Below are positions 1 to 7,283 of a stretch of 64,000 nucleotides of DNA, piece by piece. The notes below the pieces were generated by a model, which did no database searches, was not told the DNA's origin, and saw nothing but the letters and a program-made list of their open reading frames with translations. The DNA is from a virus. The position numbers and the translations under genes were made by a program. Where the stretch lies: positions 1 to 64,000 of the IMG/VR virus record IMGVR_UViG_3300008267_010368, one strand, 5' to 3'. Numbering within the stretch: position 1 is the first letter of the stretch; each line of letters opens with the position of its first letter.

Positions 1-552
1 GTTGATTACGTCAGCAAAATCCATGTTTTCAACGTCTGTGATTTTTAAGAAATGTTCAATCCAATCAGGTTTAGATAATTTATCCCTAAACGTAAGGTAT
101 TTTGATTTGTATTTACCCTTCAAGTCAATAAATGAACTTGTTTCTGGTTTTGAACCACTAAACACTTGAGTTAAAATATAAACATACTTAGCAGCTACTT
201 CATAATCACCAGGGGTTACGCTGAAACCTTCATTAAAAATTTCAGTCTGAAAGCTTAAAAATTGTTCTTTCATCTGTGGTGGTGTAACTTCAACCCCGAA
301 CTGTTGACATTCTATTGAATTAATTACTTTTAATAATTCTGTCGGATTTTGAACACATTTAAAAAGGTTATAGTTCAACGGGTTAAAGTCGTTGTAAACC
401 ACTTTCTTAAGATTTGGGTATTCTTTCAAGTCCATATTAAAGAAACACCAATACATCCCCCCAAATGTTTCTAAATACGTTTCCATATCTTTTGGATAAT
501 AAGGGACTATCCATTTACCTATTTTACTTTTACCACCTATATAACTTAACAT
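1..552 (-). CDS. dam: DNA adenine methylase, D12 class (Dam-like), 3' part beyond left edge
   Basis: The first 184 codons are present and the frame is open at base 1, so the C-terminal part lies outside the window. The ATG is at 552-550. Residues 1-9 read MLSYIGGKS, the SAM-binding start typical of D12-class N6-adenine methylases. ETFGGMY near residue 30 matches the usual E-P-F-G-G motif, and YNDFNPLN near residue 55 matches the conserved ND pair. The catalytic DPPY motif should lie further left and is not visible. The family transfers methyl groups from SAM to adenine in DNA. In a phage this may protect against host restriction or mark its own DNA. It is divergent from the small membrane-protein gene at 646. 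Confidence 0.85.
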   Translation of the reverse strand, partial: MLSYIGGKSKIGKWIVPYYPKDMETYLETFGGMYWCFFNMDLKEYPNLKKVVYNDFNPLNYNLFKCVQNPTELLKVINSIECQQFGVEVTPPQMKEQFLSFQTEIFNEGFSVTPGDYEVAAKYVYILTQVFSGSKPETSSFIDLKGKYKSKYLTFRDKLSKPDWIEHFLKITDVENMDFADVIN

Positions 553-645
553 TTGTTTTTTTATCTAAATATAGTTTATTTTTATGTTCAAATCAAACTT
601 AAAATTTATTCACTTATATAATAATTTAAGATATAATTATTTATT

Positions 646-816
646 ATGGAAAATATAGAAACATTACAACAAGAAACAAAAAAAGAAGGTTGCAAAACTT
701 GTAAAAAAGGGGTTAGTACTTCACAAAAATGGATGATAGTAATTGCCGTATATATGTTAATATCATCTGCTTATGGCACTATTGAATTAATCAGGAACAT
801 TTTCAGTTTGTTCTAA
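646..816 (+). CDS. Small membrane protein with a Cys-x-x-Cys pair (56 aa)
   Basis: This short plus-strand frame starts with ATG at 646 and stops at 814-816. The N-terminal half is polar and has a GCKTCKKG motif near residues 15-22. One hydrophobic stretch, about residues 29-44, probably spans the membrane. Function is unknown. The Cys pair could bind metal or form a disulfide. It is divergent from the Dam-like gene and convergent with dnaJ, whose last 30 bases it overlaps (787-816). Codon use is as AT-rich as in the neighbours. It could be spurious because it is short and on the minority strand, but the ordered domain pattern argues for a real gene. Confidence 0.6.
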   Translation: MENIETLQQETKKEGCKTCKKGVSTSQKWMIVIAVYMLISSAYGTIELIRNIFSLF

Positions 817-1767
817 CAATCCTTTTAATCCTTCCACAATTTTACTGTTGCTAATTTTATTATTAGTGACAGTAACTTTTATATATAAGTCACCATTTCT
901 ATCAGAATACTTGTATCCTTTATTAGAAACCCTCAACGGTTTTTCACTATCAAACACATCAGGTAAATGTATTTTTAATTTTCCATCAGGATGTGGAATT
1001 TCTATTGGTGTATCCATAAGAATATCAATAGGCGTCACCTTCATTTTGAAAACCAAATCTCTTCCAATTTTTTCAAAGTCGTTATCATTTGCCATAATCA
1101 CCTTTAATATGATATCACCTTTATCCCTTACATTCAAATTATAATCACCCCTTCCTTTTACTCGCATAAAATCACCATTATCGACATTAGAAGGTATTGT
1201 TACATTCAATTTTTCTTTTTTTGGTGTCACACCTCTACCTCCACAAGTGTTACAGGCAACGGATATTACTGACCCCTGTCCTTTACACATAGGACATCCT
1301 GTTTGGATTTGTTGCATAAAATGTCCCATACCAAATCTTTGTGTGATGTAACCCGAACCTTTACAGTGATTACAAGTGTTTCTTTGTCCACCATTACCAT
1401 TACACCCACCACAACAATCAAGTGACGTTACATCGATGTCTTTTTTAACCCCGAAATAAGAATCAAGTGGCGAAATGACTATTTCCATAACTTTATCTGG
1501 TGCCTTTGGTTTTTGTCTCATACCTCCACCCATCATTTGTTCAAACATACTGTTGATGTCAAAACCACCAGATCCACGGTTGTCATACTTTCTTCTATTA
1601 TTTTCATCACCCAATACTTCATAAGCTTCAGTAATATCTTTGAACTTTTCTTCCCCGTTGGGGTTTACATCTGGATGATATTTTTTACTTAATTTTCTAT
1701 AGGCTTTTTTTATATCGTCTTGCGAAGCACTTTCATTAACACCTAATATTTCATAATAATTTTTCAT
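787..1767 (-). CDS. dnaJ: DnaJ (Hsp40) co-chaperone
   Basis: A complete type I DnaJ of 326 aa. It has a J domain at the N-terminus with KYHPDVN around residue 30, a short Gly/Met-rich linker (GGGMRQK), and four Cys-x-x-Cys zinc motifs ([32 protein letters not shown]) around residues 115-180. Two beta-rich substrate-binding domains follow. The J domain stimulates ATP hydrolysis by DnaK, so the phage protein probably recruits host DnaK for capsid folding or replication; that role is inference. The reading frame extends to a TTG at 1776, but the ATG at 1767-1765 gives the canonical start MKNYYEILG. This start shares a CATG palindrome with the divergent gene at 1766. Confidence 0.95.
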   Translation of the reverse strand: MKNYYEILGVNESASQDDIKKAYRKLSKKYHPDVNPNGEEKFKDITEAYEVLGDENNRRKYDNRGSGGFDINSMFEQMMGGGMRQKPKAPDKVMEIVISPLDSYFGVKKDIDVTSLDCCGGCNGNGGQRNTCNHCKGSGYITQRFGMGHFMQQIQTGCPMCKGQGSVISVACNTCGGRGVTPKKEKLNVTIPSNVDNGDFMRVKGRGDYNLNVRDKGDIILKVIMANDNDFEKIGRDLVFKMKVTPIDILMDTPIEIPHPDGKLKIHLPDVFDSEKPLRVSNKGYKYSDRNGDLYIKVTVTNNKISNSKIVEGLKGLLEQTENVPD

Positions 1768-2410
1768 GGCAAACAATTATTTAATAGTTTTATTTAAGAA
1801 TAAGAAAAAAAGAAAAATTATCAAACGTTATGCAACAGAAAAAAGTGCCAGGGAAAAATTCAATCAATTAATTAAAGAAAATGATAAAATTTGTTTTGAT
1901 AAGAAAATTGAAAATGCAACCCCTGTAGACTACGAATTAGCAATTTTAACAAATAAAACTAAAATACAGACTTCTTTATTTTTAACAGATGACTTAGGTA
2001 GGAACTTACCAGTGAACTTAGATAATCCCGAATTTGTCTTTTTGGATATAAAAAAATATAAAGTAGAAGAACTTCTGTTCGATTGGCAAGAACAAAAAAA
2101 GATTTCGTTCGATGAATTTTTAAAAAAGTATCTGAATGATAAAGAATTTAAAAGTGTCTACACCCTTAATAACAAACTGTGTGTACAGATAGAAACATCA
2201 GTATCCCTTTTTTCATTAAAAGATTCTGATGAATCTGAAAGGTTTTTAGATATACTTCAAAGTCATTTTATGGAAAATAATAGAATGGATGGGTTGTTTG
2301 TACGTGATATTTCTATAACACAAAGAAAATGGATATATAGCGTTTTAGAAGAAAAAGGATTTGACAAAAAAAGACTATACAGACTTAAGACTACTTTTTC
2401 GAAAAGGTAA
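1766..2410 (+). CDS. Conserved-looking hypothetical protein (214 aa), plus strand
   Basis: One of only two plus-strand genes supported here. It encodes a soluble, lysine-rich protein with no signal peptide or membrane segment, and I recognise no family. The N-terminus ([15 protein letters not shown]) looks like a small beta strand followed by a basic segment. The C-terminus is basic ([14 protein letters not shown]). The ATG at 1766-1768 lies within the same CATG as the dnaJ start, so its promoter must sit inside dnaJ coding DNA. The 3' end overlaps the convergent gene 2391-2609 by 20 bases. Continuous codon-like composition over 214 codons supports a real gene. Confidence 0.75.
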   Translation: MANNYLIVLFKNKKKRKIIKRYATEKSAREKFNQLIKENDKICFDKKIENATPVDYELAILTNKTKIQTSLFLTDDLGRNLPVNLDNPEFVFLDIKKYKVEELLFDWQEQKKISFDEFLKKYLNDKEFKSVYTLNNKLCVQIETSVSLFSLKDSDESERFLDILQSHFMENNRMDGLFVRDISITQRKWIYSVLEEKGFDKKRLYRLKTTFSKR

Positions 2411-2609
2411 AATTAACTTTTCCAATAGAAATTATTATTCTATCACTTGATTTTTCATTAACATAATCTTTAACGTTAGAAAAATCACTTTCGTCTAATG
2501 ATACACTTATTTCAATATTGTGTTTACCGATAAAACTATTTTCTAATATTTCGACGGACTCTGCAAGTTTTATCAGTTCATTCCTAAAACTCTCTTGATT
2601 CTCCCCCAT
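2391..2609 (-). CDS. Small hypothetical protein (72 aa)
   Basis: A soluble 72-aa protein, acidic in the middle, with alternating charged and beta-prone residues. No family is recognised. Its 5' end overlaps the preceding gene (2573-2785) by 37 bases and its 3' end overlaps the convergent gene at 1766-2410 by 20 bases. Tight overlaps of this kind are common in the block 2391-3535, which seems to be one transcription unit of small genes. Support is coding continuity and gene packing only. Confidence 0.55.
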   Translation of the reverse strand: MGENQESFRNELIKLAESVEILENSFIGKHNIEISVSLDESDFSNVKDYVNEKSSDRIIISIGKVNFTFSKK

Positions 2610-2785
2610 AAACTAATCTTCTTTTCTTCTTTAATTGTATTTTTAATTTCTTTAGGGTTCATCTTTTTCAGTTGTTCTGAAAAAATCATTTTATTTTTTT
2701 CGTTAATTTTTTCTGACATCATTCTTTCTTCCATCAGACTTTCAAGCTCTTTCTTCAACTTCGGCGTCAAGTTTTTCTGTTCCAT
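2573..2785 (-). CDS. Small charged helical protein (70 aa)
   Basis: A lysine- and glutamate-rich 70-aa protein predicted almost entirely helical, with a basic amphipathic C-terminus (WGRIKRVLGMN). Function is unknown. It overlaps the upstream gene (2742-3164) by 44 bases and the downstream gene by 37 bases, so translation may be coupled. The opposite-strand frame here (2595-2792) is a hydrophobic shadow and was not called. Confidence 0.55.
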   Translation of the reverse strand: MEQKNLTPKLKKELESLMEERMMSEKINEKNKMIFSEQLKKMNPKEIKNTIKEEKKISLWGRIKRVLGMN

Positions 2786-3164
2786 TTTCTAAAAGTTTTG
2801 TAAATTCTTCGATATCAAATTTTAAACCTTTAAGGTTTTCAAGTTTTTCTTTATCAAAAATACTTTTAAGTTCTTGAACTTTACTTTTGAAAAGTTTTTC
2901 TTTTTCTTCCCTTTCTATATTAGTTTTGACAAGAGTGTCTATCAATTTTTCAATTGAGTCAATCAAATCATTGGTGTTTTCTGAAACAAATGAATGAATA
3001 GTTGCTTCATCATTTTCATTAACTAAAACTTCGATTCCTTGTGGATAATTTTTTGGAAATACCCAAGTCTTAGGGAAAATCATATCAAAACTTACATAGT
3101 TTTTCAATACTCTTACTGACTTCAAATATTTAGTTGTTTTATTTATAAAATTACTGTAAACCAT
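2742..3164 (-). CDS. Hypothetical protein with C-terminal coiled coil (140 aa)
   Basis: The first 65 residues look globular (SFDMIFPKTWVFPKNYPQG). From about residue 70 the protein is a charged helical region, probably coiled coil (DSIEKLIDTLVKTNIEREEK). No family is recognised. The ATG at 3164 follows the membrane-protein stop at 3169 by only a few bases. The downstream gene begins inside its 3' end. A structural or assembly role is possible, but nothing in the sequence settles it. Confidence 0.65.
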   Translation of the reverse strand: MVYSNFINKTTKYLKSVRVLKNYVSFDMIFPKTWVFPKNYPQGIEVLVNENDEATIHSFVSENTNDLIDSIEKLIDTLVKTNIEREEKEKLFKSKVQELKSIFDKEKLENLKGLKFDIEEFTKLLENGTEKLDAEVEERA

Positions 3165-3168
3165 GTTT

Positions 3169-3360
3169 TTATATAAAAATTAAATACGTTATTATGTATG
3201 ATACAAATACCCCGTATATCGTTGTTTCTAACAATGACAATTCCAAAGGTTTTGGAGGTGCCGAAAAAAGAGCCCTAATAAAATTAAAAACTAATCTTAA
3301 AAGGGCTATTATTGAAAAAACGAAAAGGAAACAAGTAAATGCGGGGAAGAAATTATGCAT
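3169..3360 (-). CDS. Small membrane protein (63 aa)
   Basis: The protein has a hydrophobic N-terminal segment (about residues 8-32) and a second at the C-terminus (about 47-63, ending YIITYLIFI), so two membrane passes are likely. The start ATG overlaps the stop of the H1-like gene in an ATGCATAA arrangement, typical of coupled genes and the main reason to prefer this strand. A plus-strand frame of equal length (3194-3385) encodes a soluble basic sequence and cannot be fully excluded. Function unknown; small phage membrane proteins can be holins or exclusion factors, but no specific sign is present. Confidence 0.6.
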   Translation of the reverse strand: MHNFFPAFTCFLFVFSIIALLRLVFNFIRALFSAPPKPLELSLLETTIYGVFVSYIITYLIFI

Positions 3361-3535
3361 CCTTTTCTTTTTTACTTTCGTTTAAAATTTCAGTTCTTAA
3401 TTTTTGTGCTGCCGATTTCAATTCTTGTGAAAGTTTTCTTGCTCTAACACCAGCAGACTTATTTCCATTATAAAATTTAGTTGCATCAACTACTAAAGTT
3501 TCAACTAAAGATTTGATTTGTTCAAGTGTTTCCAT
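3353..3535 (-). CDS. Histone H1-like (Hc1-type) DNA-binding protein (60 aa)
   Basis: A 60-aa, lysine-rich, wholly helical protein. The central segment (NGNKSAGVRARKLSQELK, about residues 23-40) matches the signature of the bacterial Hc1 histone H1-like family common in Bacteroidota, where the pattern is roughly GNKAAGTRARKxSxEL followed by a Lys/Arg helix. Members bind DNA without strong sequence preference and compact the nucleoid. A phage copy could package or remodel phage or host DNA; that is inference. It lacks the long Lys/Ala tail of chlamydial Hc1. The gene heads the small-gene block and overlaps the next gene by 8 bases. Confidence 0.7.
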   Translation of the reverse strand: METLEQIKSLVETLVVDATKFYNGNKSAGVRARKLSQELKSAAQKLRTEILNESKKEKDA

Positions 3536-3602
3536 TTTTATTAATATTATTTTTTATTTTGTTTTAAACATAAATTATTAAAGTTTAATAGTAAATAAAC
3601 TT

Positions 3603-4094
3603 TTATACTGTTTTCAAAGATCTTTCCAAAAGTTTATAAATGTCTGTGAATATTTCAATGTCTGATTTTGTCTTTTTACCATGACGTTCAAATATTTGTC
3701 TGAAAAATTCATCCATCGTTTCTTTTATTTTGTTATCGGTTTGATTATAAAAAACTTCAAAGAAAAACCCTTCAAAAAATTCCACATCACCATTTGTAAA
3801 ATTAAAGTTGATACTTTCTTTTTTGAAGTTTTCTATGTTTTTATTCCAACACCACAAAAAATGTCCTTTTTTTTGTTCCAAAGTCATTCCAACTTTTGTT
3901 TGTGTGTTAGTATCAAAGTCATCACCTAAGTATGTGTCTTTAAGTAACGTGATAAACGAAAAACAAAAATCTCTGAAAAGTTCGGTTAATTCGGGTGTAA
4001 TGTTATTTGCTAAATTCCAAGCTATAACATCGTCATCATTCATTGGTTTGACTAACCAATCGAAAAAACGACCCATATTACTATCTAATGTCAT
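3603..4094 (-). CDS. Hypothetical protein (163 aa)
   Basis: A soluble, acidic, aromatic-rich helical protein, notably rich in Phe and Trp (RFFDWLVKPMNDDDV near the N-terminus; a Phe-rich stretch around residues 105-116). No motif is recognised. It stands alone between small gaps (3536-3602 and 4095-4133), neither holding a clear terminator. The plus-strand frames within it are shadows. It lies beside probable structural genes, but its role cannot be told from sequence. Confidence 0.7.
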   Translation of the reverse strand: MTLDSNMGRFFDWLVKPMNDDDVIAWNLANNITPELTELFRDFCFSFITLLKDTYLGDDFDTNTQTKVGMTLEQKKGHFLWCWNKNIENFKKESINFNFTNGDVEFFEGFFFEVFYNQTDNKIKETMDEFFRQIFERHGKKTKSDIEIFTDIYKLLERSLKTV

Positions 4095-4133
4095 ACTAAA
4101 TAATAATACGGGTCGTAATAAATCTAAACTATT

Positions 4134-5231
4134 TTATTGTGTTTTTTTGTGATACTCCATCAAATTTTTCATTTTTTCGATGTCGCTAATTACTTTTGTT
4201 TCTTCTTTAGATTCTAATTTCATCAAAATTTTAGATCCAGCATCTGTTTCACTACCACTCTTGTCACCAACCACTGGTTGTGCTGACTTGTTGTACGCCT
4301 TTCTTTTAATCTTTGCAAGTAAGTTATCTTGTCTGATTTTATTACGTTTTTTGTTTGCTGGGGTTTCAACAGCATTTGCCCATTCAGGATTATTTCCTGT
4401 TCTTGATGCACCTACCATTAAATCATCTACCCAATCTTCGTTTGGTGAAATACCATCGTAATCTAAATTTTCCAAACTAGCCGCTGTAAAATTATCAACG
4501 TAATCTTGTACCGCATTTGATGGTATGTAAGCCATTTTTTCCATCTTTTCAATTTCACCATTACCTCTTGGGAAATCTTTTGGATTCATTTCATATTTTC
4601 CTTTAGAACCATCTTTAAGATAATCTTTCATTTTTTTGATGACACTATCAATGTAATCTTCATTTTCTTTACCAGACTTAGAAATATTATCTTTTGTTAA
4701 TTTGATTGGATCTACCGTTTTCTTTTTTGTTGTTGTTTTCTTCTTCTTCTTCTTTTCTTCTAAAACAATATTTTCAATAACATCAACCATTTCGTTTTCA
4801 TTGAAAAAGTATTTTTCCCCGTCAATGTCTATTCTATATACCGATTCTTTTACTGGAAATTTTTTACCCCCAACTGTAAATGTTTTTTTATTTTCTTCTC
4901 TTGCCCTTTCTAGTGCACCTGTAAATGCGTTTCCTTCTTCAACGTCACCTTCATTAGTGTGTCTTTTCTTTTTTCTTCTCAATAGTTTGAAATCTTCAGC
5001 ATCTATTTTATTATTTTTGTTTAAATCAATTTTCTTTTGTTTGCCATGTAATTTTTCTTGCATTTCACCTTCCATATAACCACATTCATTACACGCACCT
5101 TCATTCATTGCTGAACCACATTGTTCACACATTTTTTTACCTTCGTAAATTTTTCTTTTTACATTAGAAATTTTACCAGACAATTCTTCTGACAAAACTT
5201 TATTTACTATATTTAATATTTCTCTGTCCAT
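4134..5231 (-). CDS. Probable virion-associated protein with zinc ribbon and EF-hand-like loop (365 aa)
   Basis: Near residues 35-52 are two Cys-x-x-Cys pairs (CEQCGSAMNEGACNECG), a zinc ribbon. At about 69-81 the sequence DLNKNNKIDAEDF fits a calcium-binding EF-hand or dockerin loop. A lysine-rich linker (about 158-172) precedes a globular C-terminal domain with NPEWANAVETPANKKRNKIR, ending MKNLMEYHKKTQ. The N-terminal helix resembles the start of the next gene upstream. I recognise no named family. The modular, charged layout suggests a prohead or virion component, which is inference. A TATTTATA motif (coding strand, 5236-5243) lies 4 bases before the ATG. Confidence 0.75.
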   Translation of the reverse strand: MDREILNIVNKVLSEELSGKISNVKRKIYEGKKMCEQCGSAMNEGACNECGYMEGEMQEKLHGKQKKIDLNKNNKIDAEDFKLLRRKKKRHTNEGDVEEGNAFTGALERAREENKKTFTVGGKKFPVKESVYRIDIDGEKYFFNENEMVDVIENIVLEEKKKKKKTTTKKKTVDPIKLTKDNISKSGKENEDYIDSVIKKMKDYLKDGSKGKYEMNPKDFPRGNGEIEKMEKMAYIPSNAVQDYVDNFTAASLENLDYDGISPNEDWVDDLMVGASRTGNNPEWANAVETPANKKRNKIRQDNLLAKIKRKAYNKSAQPVVGDKSGSETDAGSKILMKLESKEETKVISDIEKMKNLMEYHKKTQ

Positions 5232-5235
5232 AACC

Positions 5236-5243
5236 TATAAATA
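5236..5243 (-). promoter_or_regulatory. TATTTATA start-proximal motif
   Basis: The coding-strand octamer TATTTATA lies 4 bases upstream of the ATG at 5231. It is one of a set of such motifs found next to gene starts. Whether it acts in transcription or translation is unknown. Confidence 0.3.
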
Positions 5244-5259
5244 TCAACAATTTTATAAA

Positions 5260-5733
5260 TTACCGGTTTATCACCGATAATATTATGTTTTTTATTTCCT
5301 GTTCAGATAATCCCGTTTTCAAAGAAACATTGTGAATTGCTTCATCTAAAGGTCTCTTTTTTTTGGGTTTTCTTTTCGTTAAATTTTTTATTGCTTTAGT
5401 TTTACTATTAGAAAATTCAAGGGCACCTATTCCTTGGTTACAATAAGGGAAAGTTTTACATTTTTCTTTTACTGAAACAAACTGTCCACCAGGTATTTGT
5501 GTTCTTTTTGAAGGTCCCCAATTCTTTAAATCTTTTGCTAAAAACGATGCAGTTTCATAAGAACCTGAACTACTTGATGATGTGGCTTCGGTGAACTCTT
5601 CTTCATTATTTTCTTCTTCAACATCACCAAATAATGGTTCAAATGAACCTGAAGAACCTGTTGATGTTGCTTCAATTGTTTCTTTGAATGCTTCTGAAAT
5701 TAAATTTTGTATAAACTTTTTGGTGTACATCAT
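5260..5733 (-). CDS. Hypothetical protein with repeated EATS-S/T-SSGS motif (157 aa)
   Basis: The N-terminal 15 residues form a helix (YTKKFIQNLISEAFKE). Two near-identical Ser-rich motifs follow: EATSTGSSGSFE near residue 22 and EATSSSSSGSYE near 48. The middle contains KCKTFPYCNQG and a basic KRKPKKKRPLDEAIH segment. The C-terminus (KTGLSEQEIKNIILSVINR) is helical. No function is recognised. The Ser/Gly spacers look like flexible linkers of a virion or scaffold protein. The gene overlaps the next by 4 bases. Confidence 0.65.
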   Translation of the reverse strand: MMYTKKFIQNLISEAFKETIEATSTGSSGSFEPLFGDVEEENNEEEFTEATSSSSSGSYETASFLAKDLKNWGPSKRTQIPGGQFVSVKEKCKTFPYCNQGIGALEFSNSKTKAIKNLTKRKPKKKRPLDEAIHNVSLKTGLSEQEIKNIILSVINR

Positions 5734-5978
5734 TTTATATTTTTAATTGAATTTTCCCAAGTGGAACGTTTACTCCAAAGGAAATAATAAAATTCAACAA
5801 ACGCCTTTCTGATATACTCGTTAATGTCTCCTCTTAAATTACCTTTTTCCATATCTTTTTTAATTTTTTCTATAATACTATCTTCAAATTTTTTTACAGT
5901 AGGAGCATTAAGGAAACTTTTGATTTCTTTTCTAATAATCGACTCTATTTCTTTTTTGTCTGAACTTGAAAGTGCCAT
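5730..5978 (-). CDS. Small hypothetical protein (82 aa)
   Basis: An 82-aa charged helical protein. The N-terminus (MALSSSDKKEIESIIRKEIKSF) is an amphipathic helix similar in style to the starts of neighbouring probable structural proteins. The C-terminal part is aromatic (FVEFYYFLWSKRSTW). It starts one base after the stop of the spanin-like gene and overlaps the downstream gene by 4 bases, so it belongs to the same operon. No family recognised. Confidence 0.6.
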   Translation of the reverse strand: MALSSSDKKEIESIIRKEIKSFLNAPTVKKFEDSIIEKIKKDMEKGNLRGDINEYIRKAFVEFYYFLWSKRSTWENSIKNIK

Positions 5979-6386
5979 TTATTTTAATATTAATATTCCT
6001 CCTAATGTACCAATTACCGCTCCTCCAAATATTTCCAAAAAGGTTCTTCTTCTTCTTACCTTTGTTAACTCATCTCTTAAGTTAGTGTTTTGATCGTCAA
6101 CAATTTTGAACTTTTCTCTTTCTTTTGTGATAATTGTTTCATAATTGACTTCTTTTTCTTTCATTACCGTAATAATACTATCCTTATATATTACTTTTCT
6201 TTCTGTCTGCTTTAATTCTTCATTTGTCAAATTGTTGATTTCAATAATGGAATCCAACTTATTCAAATCCAAAGCAACTTGTTTTGCCACACTATATGGT
6301 AAACAAACCATAGATGTGTCTTTTTTTACCTGACTCAAAAGTGGAAAAGGTAAAATCATTATTAGAATGTAAATTAATTTTTTCAT
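5979..6386 (-). CDS. Spanin-like protein: signal peptide, coiled coil, C-terminal membrane segment (135 aa)
   Basis: The N-terminus (MKKLIYILIMILPFPLLSQ) is a clear signal peptide. A segment with VCLPYSVAKQVALDL follows, then a long coiled coil (about residues 45-108), a basic patch (KVRRRRTF), and a C-terminal membrane helix rich in Gly and Ile. This plan, exported with a C-terminal anchor, is often seen near lysis genes in phages of Bacteroidota and fits a single-protein spanin linking membranes. It could instead be a chain-length or envelope-remodelling protein. The gene lies 1 base after the companion gene 6388-6741, which has an N-terminal anchor and coiled coil. Confidence 0.6.
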   Translation of the reverse strand: MKKLIYILIMILPFPLLSQVKKDTSMVCLPYSVAKQVALDLNKLDSIIEINNLTNEELKQTERKVIYKDSIITVMKEKEVNYETIITKEREKFKIVDDQNTNLRDELTKVRRRRTFLEIFGGAVIGTLGGILILK

Positions 6387-6387
6387 A

Positions 6388-6741
6388 TTAATAACTATAT
6401 CTTTTATGGAACAGACTATCTAACTGTGAAGATGTCATTGTATCAATTTCTTCACCTTTTCCTTTGTAATATTCCTTAATTATTGTTTTTTGATTTCTAA
6501 CTTGTGATATGGTTGAATCAATTTTTGTTAATTCGTTGTTATAATTTTGAATAGTACTGTCAAGTTTCTTTTGATTATCTGTAATATCTTTTATGTTTTG
6601 ATTCAACTGATCTAATTTGTATTTGTCAAGTTCACTCATATCAACTTTTGGATTCATCCACACTGAAATAAGATAAAAACCCAAAATGGCTATCAACCCG
6701 TAAATTACGTATCTGAAGTTTTCTGTTAAAAATTTTTTCAT
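6388..6741 (-). CDS. Inner-membrane coiled-coil protein, spanin-like partner (117 aa)
   Basis: One hydrophobic N-terminal segment (about residues 10-28, YVIYGLIAILGFYLISVW) is followed by a coiled coil (about 35-90) and a short charged tail ending FHKRYSY. This matches the topology of inner-membrane spanins (Rz-like): a cytoplasmic N-terminus, one anchor, and a periplasmic coiled coil. It is directly coupled to the signal-peptide protein at 5979-6386 and overlaps the 181-aa gene upstream by 4 bases. Together the two could form a lysis pair. No endolysin with intact catalytic residues is adjacent. Confidence 0.55.
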   Translation of the reverse strand: MKKFLTENFRYVIYGLIAILGFYLISVWMNPKVDMSELDKYKLDQLNQNIKDITDNQKKLDSTIQNYNNELTKIDSTISQVRNQKTIIKEYYKGKGEEIDTMTSSQLDSLFHKRYSY

Positions 6742-7283
6742 TTTTCTTGTTCTTTTGTTTTCTTTCTTAATCCTATAACTTTAGCCCACTTTGTTTTGAA
6801 CTTTTCATAAAAAGTGGTTAGTTTGTTTATTAATTCTACTAATTTATCATCAAGTTTTATCATATCTCCATTGATATAAACACCTGTTTCTTCACCAATA
6901 GTATAGAAAAATTCGATGTCAGCGTCCATTATTTTACCACTCCATTCAACTGAATTTTCATAAACATTAAGTTTTCCAAATTCCGTTAGATTGGATACAT
7001 CTTCAACAAAATCATCCATAGTTTCCTGAAACGCACTTTTTTCTTCTGATGTAAGTTCCAAATCTTTTTTGTCTTTACTATAAAGACTTAGTAACCCACC
7101 TGATATTCTATACGTTTTACTTTTTTCTTTTTTTACTTCTTCTGGATCGACTTCTTTTGTGTCTTGTGTGTCTGATTCGATTTCATCTTCAATACTTTTA
7201 GCCATGTTAATTGGACCTGTTTGCTCCATTAACATTCTAGACCTTTTAAGTAAAGATTTTATTTCGTCATATTGATTCATCAT
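6738..7283 (-). CDS. Conserved-looking hypothetical protein (181 aa)
   Basis: The first 55 residues are charged and probably disordered after an initial helix (YDEIKSLLKRSRMLMEQ). From about residue 58 a compact acidic domain follows (YRISGGLLSLYSKDKKDLEL, then FYTIGEETGVYINGD), ending in a basic helical tail (KFKTKWAKVIGLRKK). No family is recognised. The position between the spanin-like and amidase-like genes, with overlaps on both sides (4 and 17 bases), suggests one transcription unit. The domain order resembles small virion proteins of T4-type phages, but this is only a resemblance. Confidence 0.65.
   Translation of the reverse strand: MMNQYDEIKSLLKRSRMLMEQTGPINMAKSIEDEIESDTQDTKEVDPEEVKKEKSKTYRISGGLLSLYSKDKKDLELTSEEKSAFQETMDDFVEDVSNLTEFGKLNVYENSVEWSGKIMDADIEFFYTIGEETGVYINGDMIKLDDKLVELINKLTTFYEKFKTKWAKVIGLRKKTKEQEK

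Noticed and set aside
848-1144. Plus-strand 98-aa hydrophobic frame inside dnaJ
   Set aside because: It lies fully opposite well-conserved DnaJ coding sequence. Hydrophobic antisense frames are common opposite Lys/Asp/Glu-rich genes in AT-rich DNA.
3194-3385. Plus-strand 63-aa frame opposite the small membrane-protein gene
   Set aside because: It has protein-like composition, but the minus frame has operon-type overlap with the H1-like gene and a sensible membrane-protein layout.
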